A DNA stretch of 64,000 nucleotides from Acinetobacter sp. ANC 4178 (GTDB lineage Bacteria; Pseudomonadota; Gammaproteobacteria; Pseudomonadales; Moraxellaceae). The notes below the pieces were generated by a model that saw only the letters and a list, made by a program, of their open reading frames with translations, did no database searches and was not told where the DNA came from. Positions within the stretch are counted from its first letter, which is position 1, and the number at the start of each line of letters is the position of its first letter. The stretch is from positions 277,541 to 341,540 of the forward strand of contig NZ_SJOD01000006.1 of NCBI RefSeq assembly GCF_004331175.1, written 5' to 3'. Shown here piece by piece: positions 61,841 through 64,000 of the stretch. The position numbers and the translations under genes are program-made.

Positions 61841-61905
61841 ACCCGAATCCTGCTTAAGCCAATAATTCCATTATACGGATAGTTGGCTTGTTCTGATGGC
61901 ATGTC
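61841..61905 (-). mobile_element. Relic of a second IS982-family right end
   Basis: The minus strand ends in the same terminal sequence as the intact-ended element (CAGGATTCGGGT), preceded by about 50 bases that align with its 3' coding end: HQNKP.IR.ME..A-stop can be read in both. It faces the complete element tail to tail, 19 bp away. The rest of this copy is missing. Confidence 0.65.
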
Positions 61906-61962
61906 AGGCACACAAGGTAATGTGTTATTGCGTTTGAATTATCAGTTCTAAGTAAAAATATT

Positions 61963-61998
61963 AAAAAGGCATCCCTCTATTTAAAGGTCTGCCTTTTT
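61963..61998. terminator. Terminator of the DMFase-like gene
   Basis: AAAAAGGC (61963-61970) and GCCTTTTT (61991-61998) with inner CCTCT/AAAGG-type pairing; T-runs on both strands, 27 bases after the stop of the leftward gene. Confidence 0.75.
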
Positions 61999-62024
61999 AT
62001 TAAATACTATACATTTGTACGATC

Positions 62025-63872
62025 TTAAGGCTGACGAAGTCCATAAAGATCAATTTTCCAAAGAAGATTTTGGGTTGTAGCAACAAAGAGGATTGATTCA
62101 ACTACTGCCAGACCAGCAGAGTAGTTACAGTGATGAATATATACCCAGGCAGTACTTTCACTAATATAGTCAGAATTTGTACGTAATAAGCGATTATCTG
62201 TAGTTGAGGCGAATAGGATATCTCCATAAGCAGCCATTGCATTAACAGTTGCATCCTGCGTGAATGCCGTCATTGCTAGCCATGATGGCGTTGTTCTCGT
62301 TGCTGGCGCCCTCCATAATGCTCCCAGACTATCAACTGCATAAAGCATTCCACCCGTAGCAGCTAACGCCTTAGTCCCACCAGTAGGTCCAGTTCCCATT
62401 GAAGTCCAGAAGTGACCAACTTCTGAAGCAGGATACCACCAGAGCTGATTATCGCTTGTAATGCAATAAAGCGTATCTCCAAGAGCAGCCATTGCAGTGA
62501 CATAATTTGCCTCACTAATGTCACGCCAAACTATATCTGCACTAACAGGATACCGTTGTGCAAGTATATTTTCTGCTGTTGCTATGAAAAGTTTGCCATT
62601 TAATGCAGTAAGTGCCTGACAATCATACGCATATCCAATATTTTCCCAATCCCAAGTTATACGTTGTTTAAGACCTGCAAATACATTACGGGTGATGGTA
62701 GTTACAACAGAATCACTTCCCAAAACAGAGATCCAATCCGTTGTCCCAGCATTAAAAACTGTACCATTACGAGAAAATATACTCATTGTTGCTCGCCCAG
62801 TCTTGCCAGTCCATAAACGTAAGTCTGCTGAGGCAAGTACTGTCGTAGTCAGTGGTGTATTTTCATCTCCAGTAACACGTGGATAACCCTCTACTTCATC
62901 TATATAAGCGGCTGCATCAGTTTCATAGATCATGAAGGCTGATGTTGTAGTTGCTGGCGAAATACCATTGAAAACCCAATGATCTGGAAATCGAATCGTG
63001 TATGCTGTTGCTGTTCCATCGTAAGCACCCTCGGTGAAACCAACACCAAGAAATGAATTCTGCGGCCGATTCAATGGTGGTTCTGCCCATGCTACAGTCG
63101 TATCATAAGCATTTTGGTTTGGATCATTACCAGCATACTTGTAAAAAACAACCATGCGATTCCCTTGTTCCAACCTTACGGCTCGATAACAAGTGTTTCC
63201 AGAGAGTACGATCATATTACCGCCATTAGCAATGAACTGCTCTGTCTGGTCTCGCATTGCTCTTGTCCAGTACTCATCATGTCCTGCAATGATCAGACAC
63301 TCATAATTCGTGAGTAAATTTGAAATACTATGAAGATCTACACTTGAGCAATACTCAATCTGTATTCCTTCGGTTTCGAGCCAATGAATAAGTATGGACT
63401 CAGGCCCATCACTTAATGGAGTACCTCCTGATCGGTCAAACGAAACTTTACTGGCACGAGTTCCCACTCCGCCACTGTTAAAATCATATAAACTCTTGCC
63501 ACCCGCTGAATTGTAAGCAGTTGGTGTCAGAAACGAAATTTGTAAAAGTACTTTAGAAATAGCCGCTGGAGTAGCTGGTCGAATTACAAAAGTAAGTACA
63601 TCCTGTCCCGAATAAGCTAGACGATATAGCCCAGAAGGCCAGGTCGAAGGAATATTAAACGTTGTTGAAACTGGCCAGCCAAATCCTTCCCATGGATTTG
63701 TCGTAGGAAGTGACCGAGTAGAAAGAGTTGCAGAGATTGTTGTTGATACTGAAGTTGTTCCTATACGTTCTATGGTTAAACTGGTTACCCCAGGCGAATC
63801 AGTACTAAGATAAAAACTTATTGAACTTCCAGGTACTACTGAAGTTACTGATGAATATCCAAAAACTGCCAT
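62025..63872 (-). CDS. N,N-dimethylformamidase large-subunit-like protein with C-terminal propeller repeats
   Basis: 615 residues from the ATG at 63872, which follows AGGTGGGG. Residues 1-100 form a beta-rich immunoglobulin-like region without signal peptide. Residues about 105-410 resemble the C-terminal domain of N,N-dimethylformamidase beta subunits: EYCSSVDLH near 174, IIAGHDEYWTRAMRD near 199 and SGNTCYRAVR near 226. From about 415 to 612 there are about five repeats of 40-45 residues of the type ALGDTLYCITSDNQLWWYPAS, suggesting a beta-propeller or tectonin-like module. The amidase small subunit is absent, so the reaction is unknown. The frame is open without a stop upstream of this ATG through the octanucleotide repeat to the window edge, so the true start could lie outside. 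Confidence 0.68.
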   Translation of the reverse strand: MAVFGYSSVTSVVPGSSISFYLSTDSPGVTSLTIERIGTTSVSTTISATLSTRSLPTTNPWEGFGWPVSTTFNIPSTWPSGLYRLAYSGQDVLTFVIRPATPAAISKVLLQISFLTPTAYNSAGGKSLYDFNSGGVGTRASKVSFDRSGGTPLSDGPESILIHWLETEGIQIEYCSSVDLHSISNLLTNYECLIIAGHDEYWTRAMRDQTEQFIANGGNMIVLSGNTCYRAVRLEQGNRMVVFYKYAGNDPNQNAYDTTVAWAEPPLNRPQNSFLGVGFTEGAYDGTATAYTIRFPDHWVFNGISPATTTSAFMIYETDAAAYIDEVEGYPRVTGDENTPLTTTVLASADLRLWTGKTGRATMSIFSRNGTVFNAGTTDWISVLGSDSVVTTITRNVFAGLKQRITWDWENIGYAYDCQALTALNGKLFIATAENILAQRYPVSADIVWRDISEANYVTAMAALGDTLYCITSDNQLWWYPASEVGHFWTSMGTGPTGGTKALAATGGMLYAVDSLGALWRAPATRTTPSWLAMTAFTQDATVNAMAAYGDILFASTTDNRLLRTNSDYISESTAWVYIHHCNYSAGLAVVESILFVATTQNLLWKIDLYGLRQP

Positions 63873-63899
63873 ATCCCCACCTCTTATCCTTATGAAATG

Positions 63900-64000
63900 A
63901 AAAACTGGAAAACTGGAAAACTGGAAAACTGGAAAACTGGAAAACTGGAAAACTGGAAAACTGGAAAACTGGAAAACTGGAAAACTGGAAAACTGGAAAA
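63900..64000. repeat. Octanucleotide tandem repeat (AAAACTGG, at least 12.5 copies)
   Basis: 100 bases of perfect 8-bp repeats that continue past the right edge. They lie 28 bases upstream of the 615-aa gene's ATG. On the minus strand (TTTTCCAG) no frame contains a stop or a usual start codon. Such pure repeats are prone to slipped-strand copy-number change. Confidence 0.95.

Noticed and set aside
62025..63872. Complete N,N-dimethylformamidase
   Set aside because: Only the large-subunit-like domain is recognisable, no small subunit gene is adjacent, and the C-terminal repeats are not part of that enzyme.
63900..64000. CRISPR array
   Set aside because: The repeat unit is 8 bp with no spacers; it is a simple-sequence repeat.

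Overview
The window looks like chromosomal DNA of a non-baumannii Acinetobacter. The evidence is an Omp33-36-type porin with two paralogues, a chromosomal OXA-58/OXA-134/OXA-211-like class D beta-lactamase lipoprotein, a murG-to-ftsZ division cluster detached from its usual upstream half, an acetate-switch module, and moderately AT-rich housekeeping genes. No rRNA, tRNA or CRISPR array was recognised.

Layout. 1-4.6 kb: a TetR regulator and a partial quinone oxidoreductase in one operon, then uvrA. 4.6-10 kb: an AT-rich solitary KAP-like P-loop ATPase, a secreted YwqK/MORN-like repeat protein, a membrane GGDEF diguanylate cyclase and the OXA enzyme. 10-11 kb: about 1 kb without a protein gene, holding NtrC-like palindromes, a strong hairpin terminator and a candidate small RNA. 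11-15 kb: porin, BCCT transporter and a two-TM channel-like protein. 15-27.5 kb: acetate metabolism (actP, yjcH, a CrbS-type SSF-histidine kinase, a CrbR-type regulator, acs) interleaved with a sulfone-sulfur operon (msuE-like, sfnG). 27.8-34.4 kb: DUF805, MscS, RsmE, a hairpin repeat, WaaA, an ArsR/Old-Yellow-Enzyme pair and prfB with its programmed frameshift. 34.6-44.2 kb: two porin paralogues, recJ, pdxH, glmM, guaB, a di-iron/MBL-fold protein and a GDT1-type cation exporter. 44.4-49 kb: pyruvate dehydrogenase E2 and E1. 49.4-60 kb: an M23 peptidase, a DciA-like protein, lpxC, then ftsZ-ftsA-ftsQ-ddlB-murC-murG in leftward transcription, and gshB.

The right end (60.4-64 kb) is the accessory part. 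It holds a heptanucleotide repeat, a small membrane protein, a decayed IS982-family element with visible terminal repeats and a 7-bp target duplication, and a 62-bp relic of a second IS982 copy facing it. Last is a 615-aa dimethylformamidase-like/beta-propeller protein. Its reading frame stays open upstream through at least 12 copies of an octanucleotide repeat that runs off the window, which is the architecture of a phase-variable gene.

Functional links: acs, actP-yjcH and the CrbSR-type pair form an acetate uptake/activation and sensing module. msuE and sfnG form an FMNH2-dependent sulfur-scavenging pair. aceE/aceF, glmM, murC, murG, ddlB, lpxC, waaA and ftsQAZ serve central metabolism and envelope synthesis. 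The best candidates for something new are the repeat-linked DMFase-like gene at the right edge, the lone KAP-like ATPase, and the candidate small RNA near 10.5 kb.
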